DNA of 64,000 nt from Brevundimonas goettingensis. Its GTDB lineage: Bacteria; Pseudomonadota; Alphaproteobacteria; Caulobacterales; Caulobacteraceae. Made by a program: the position numbers and the translations under genes. The stretch spans positions 3,333,001 to 3,397,000 of the forward strand of contig NZ_CP062222.1 in the NCBI RefSeq assembly GCF_017487405.1. Reading direction: 5' to 3'. The notes beneath the pieces are model-generated. The model was not told the DNA's origin, searched no databases, and was given only the letters and a program-made list of their open reading frames with translations. Shown here one piece after another: positions 62,220 to 64,000 of the stretch (positions within the stretch are counted from its first letter, which is position 1; every line of letters starts with the position of its first letter).

Positions 62220-62801
62220 TCAGACCTTCCGGGGCGCGAGCAGGCTGGAGAACAGGGCGGTCAGAAACCGGATCAGGACCTCGGGATCGGCCTCGGCCAG
62301 GGTGGAGACCCCGACGACCTGACGCACGGTCTGGACGCCCGAGACGATTGCCAGGATCAGGCCGGCGCGGACCTCGGCGTCGGGGCCGGCCAGCCCGCCC
62401 GCCACGCTCGCCTGATGATTGCGCTCGATCTCGCGCCGGGTCACCGCCACGGCCGTCGGGCTCGAGGCCGAATGCAGCATGATCAGAAAGGCGTCGAGCG
62501 GCTCGGCCTCCGGACCCGTCATCCCGACCACGGCGCGGGCGAGGATTTCAGCGGCGTCGGGCCGAGCCATCAGAGCGTCGTCCAGAACCCGGGGCGCGGA
62601 CATGATCGTGGCCATGACCTCGCCGAACAGCGCCTCCTTGGACCCGAAATAGCGGTTGACCATCATGGCCGTGACCCCGGCGCCGGCCGCAATCTCGCGC
62701 AGGCCCGCTCCGTCATAGCCGGCCCGGGCGAAGGCCCTGCGCGCCGAGGCCAGGATAGCGGCGCGGGTGGAGGCGGAATCGCGGCGGGCGGTGTCGGTCA
62801 T
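62220..62801 (-). CDS. TetR family transcriptional regulator
   Basis: 193 residues from the ATG at 62799-62801. The helix-turn-helix is in AILASARRAFARAGYDGAGL then REIAAGAGVTAMMVNRYFGS, followed by KEALF. The C-terminal domain (about 80-190) is the effector-binding helical bundle with no assigned ligand. The start codon lies 8 bases from the first of two palindromic operator-like sites. It is divergent from the epimerase gene, which it very likely represses. A TTG two codons upstream (62807) is a weaker start. Confidence 0.9.
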   Translation of the reverse strand: MTDTARRDSASTRAAILASARRAFARAGYDGAGLREIAAGAGVTAMMVNRYFGSKEALFGEVMATIMSAPRVLDDALMARPDAAEILARAVVGMTGPEAEPLDAFLIMLHSASSPTAVAVTRREIERNHQASVAGGLAGPDAEVRAGLILAIVSGVQTVRQVVGVSTLAEADPEVLIRFLTALFSSLLAPRKV

Positions 62802-62808
62802 GGACAAT

Positions 62809-62824
62809 GTCTACACCTGTAGAC
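62809..62824. promoter_or_regulatory. TetR operator-like palindrome 1
   Basis: GTCTACA-CC-TGTAGAC: two perfect 7-bp half sites around a CC spacer, 8 bases from the tetR start codon. Confidence 0.75.
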
Positions 62825-62841
62825 GAGGCGACAACAAGCAT

Positions 62842-62857
62842 GTATACACCTGTAGAC
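62842..62857. promoter_or_regulatory. TetR operator-like palindrome 2
   Basis: GTATACA-CC-TGTAGAC: same form with one change, 33 bp (about three helical turns) from site 1, and 20 bases before the epimerase ATG at 62877. Confidence 0.75.
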
Positions 62858-62876
62858 CTTTACGGGAGTGAACGGC

Positions 62877-63890
62877 ATGGCGATGGAAATGGTTCTGGTG
62901 ACGGGGGCTTCGGGCTTCATCGGCGGCTGGTGCGCGGCGAAACTGCTGTCGGCGGGCTATCGCGTGCGGGCCACCGTGCGCAGCGCGGCCAAGCAAGAGG
63001 CGGTCCGGCGCGCCGTGGCGGCGGCCGGCGCCCCGACCGAGGCCCTGGAGTTCGCCGTCGCCGACCTGACCGCCGACGCGGGCTGGGACGCCGCCCTGGC
63101 CGGTTGCGATCGGGTTCTGCACGTCGCCTCGCCGCTCAGCGGCGCGGCTCTCGCCGAGCTGATCGGTCCCGCCCGCGACGGCACGCTTCGGGTTCTGGCC
63201 TCTGCTCGCAGGGCCGGGGTGAAGCGGGTGGTGGTCACTTCGTCCTGCGCCGCCGTCACGCCGCGCGAGGTGCGCGGCGACACCACGAGCGACGAGACGG
63301 TCTGGAGCGACGTCACCGATCCCAATCTGGACGACTATCGCCGATCCAAGACCTTGGCCGAGCGCGCCGCCTGGGACTGGGCGGCGGAGAATGATTTCAC
63401 GGACCGTCTGACCACCGTCCTGCCCGCCGCCGTCTTCGGCCCGGTCCTGTCGCGCAAGGCCCTGAGTTCGGTCGCCCTGATCGACGGCCTCCTGAACGGT
63501 CGGCCGCCGCGCATCCCGCACATCGGCTTCAACGTGGTCGACGTGCGGGATGTCGCCGATCTGCATCTGAAGGCCATGACCGCGCCCGAGGCCGCCGGCC
63601 AGCGCTTCATCGCCGCCGGCGAGCGGATGTGGATGGAGGATGTCGCCGCCGTCCTGAAGGAAAGTCTGGGCCGGGACGGCGCCCGGGTCCCGACGAAGCG
63701 GATGCCCGATCCGATCGTGCGGCTGCTAGCCGTCTTCATTCCCCGGATGCGCAATCTGACGCCCATGCTGGGCCGCCGCCACAGTTTCAGCGCTGACAAG
63801 GCCCGGCGGATGCTCGGCTTCACACCCCGGCCGACGCGCGAAACCCTGAAGGATTGCGCCCGCAGCCTGATCGGAAAAGTCGCCGCATAA
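62877..63890 (+). CDS. NAD(P)-dependent epimerase / dihydroflavonol-reductase-like
   Basis: 337 residues of an extended short-chain dehydrogenase. The Rossmann motif is VLVTGASGFIGGWCAAKLL (about 6-24); Ser/Thr in VTSSCAAVTP, and Tyr-x3-Lys in LDDYRRSKTLAE complete the catalytic triad. It is close to the dihydroflavonol 4-reductase/cinnamoyl-CoA reductase and aldehyde reductase branch. The ATG at 62877 has GGGAG eight bases upstream; the GTG at 62868 is in frame. Divergent from tetR with two operators between, so it is probably induced by the TetR ligand. Confidence 0.88.
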   Translation: MAMEMVLVTGASGFIGGWCAAKLLSAGYRVRATVRSAAKQEAVRRAVAAAGAPTEALEFAVADLTADAGWDAALAGCDRVLHVASPLSGAALAELIGPARDGTLRVLASARRAGVKRVVVTSSCAAVTPREVRGDTTSDETVWSDVTDPNLDDYRRSKTLAERAAWDWAAENDFTDRLTTVLPAAVFGPVLSRKALSSVALIDGLLNGRPPRIPHIGFNVVDVRDVADLHLKAMTAPEAAGQRFIAAGERMWMEDVAAVLKESLGRDGARVPTKRMPDPIVRLLAVFIPRMRNLTPMLGRRHSFSADKARRMLGFTPRPTRETLKDCARSLIGKVAA

Positions 63891-63930
63891 CCCCGTTTCC
63901 GGATCAGGCGGCTCAGTCTAGCGTCAGGCC

Positions 63931-64000
63931 ATGACCGATACGCCGTCCGATCCCGCCGCCTCCGCGAAGTCGCAGGAGCCGAAGCGTCAGGCCCCGGCCC
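63931..64000 (+). CDS. Start of an unidentified gene, cut by the window end
   Basis: An ATG at 63931 opens MTDTPSDPAASAKSQEPKRQ and is open to the edge. A disordered, Ala/Pro/Lys-rich N-terminus gives no hint of function. Confidence 0.4.
   Translation, partial: MTDTPSDPAASAKSQEPKRQAPA

Overview
The window is one contiguous piece of a GC-rich alphaproteobacterial chromosome. Gene content points to Caulobacterales, most likely Brevundimonas or a close relative: a 1,627-residue NAD-glutamate dehydrogenase of the Caulobacter GdhZ type, tandem secreted S9A prolyl oligopeptidases, an sdhCDAB operon with a GTG-started sdhA, IF-3 opening with the alphaproteobacterial (I/M)RRP start, and many Caulobacterales-style interspersed palindromes. 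The genus is an inference from gene content and codon use; no rRNA or tRNA gene was found to confirm it.

Layout. 1-5.4 kb: membrane fatty-acid hydroxylase (cut by the window edge), HIT protein, GAF-PAS histidine kinase, pirin, ICMT-like methyltransferase and a secreted protein. 5.6-10.9 kb: sdhCDAB, then a gamma-glutamylcyclotransferase-like protein, a [2Fe-2S] ferredoxin, a glycerate-kinase-like enzyme and a PilZ protein. 10.9-15 kb: a secreted BAAT-type hydrolase divergent from a LysR regulator, dapF, and a potassium channel with a zinc ribbon. 15.2-20.5 kb: two S9A peptidases and a GIY-YIG nuclease, all interleaved with copies of one MITE-like palindromic element. 20.5-31.7 kb: HerA-like ATPase, AI-2E family transporter, outer-membrane barrel, giant glutamate dehydrogenase and hybrid histidine kinase.

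31.7-36.4 kb is the accessory zone: a decayed DUF1254/DUF1214 gene, a von Willebrand A lipoprotein carrying five 11-residue repeats, clustered palindromes, a remnant of an HdeD-like membrane protein, and a lower-GC patch with a retropepsin-like protease, a small partner and an orphan gene. 36.5-46.6 kb: DsbD, envelope lipoproteins, lipid kinase, metallophosphoesterase, an IS5-family insertion landing exactly on a stop codon, stress-type small membrane proteins, a fumarylpyruvate hydrolase/maleylacetoacetate isomerase pair and a degenerate aldo/keto reductase. 46.7-55.5 kb: mutS, a CAP-domain gene, glnD, murJ and trpS; the CAP gene and glnD both lack their N-termini and meet head to head, as a deletion fusion would leave them. 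55.6-64 kb: acetyltransferase, OsmC, two alpha/beta hydrolases, a GT9 glycosyltransferase, infC with a probable ATT start, an S9 peptidase, and a TetR/epimerase pair separated by two identical-spacing operators.

Most genes are housekeeping: TCA/electron transport (sdh), nitrogen control (glnD, glutamate dehydrogenase), DNA repair (mutS), wall precursor synthesis (dapF, murJ) and translation (trpS, infC). The unusual material is the repeat families, the repeat-flanked nuclease, the low-GC patch and the CAP-glnD junction.
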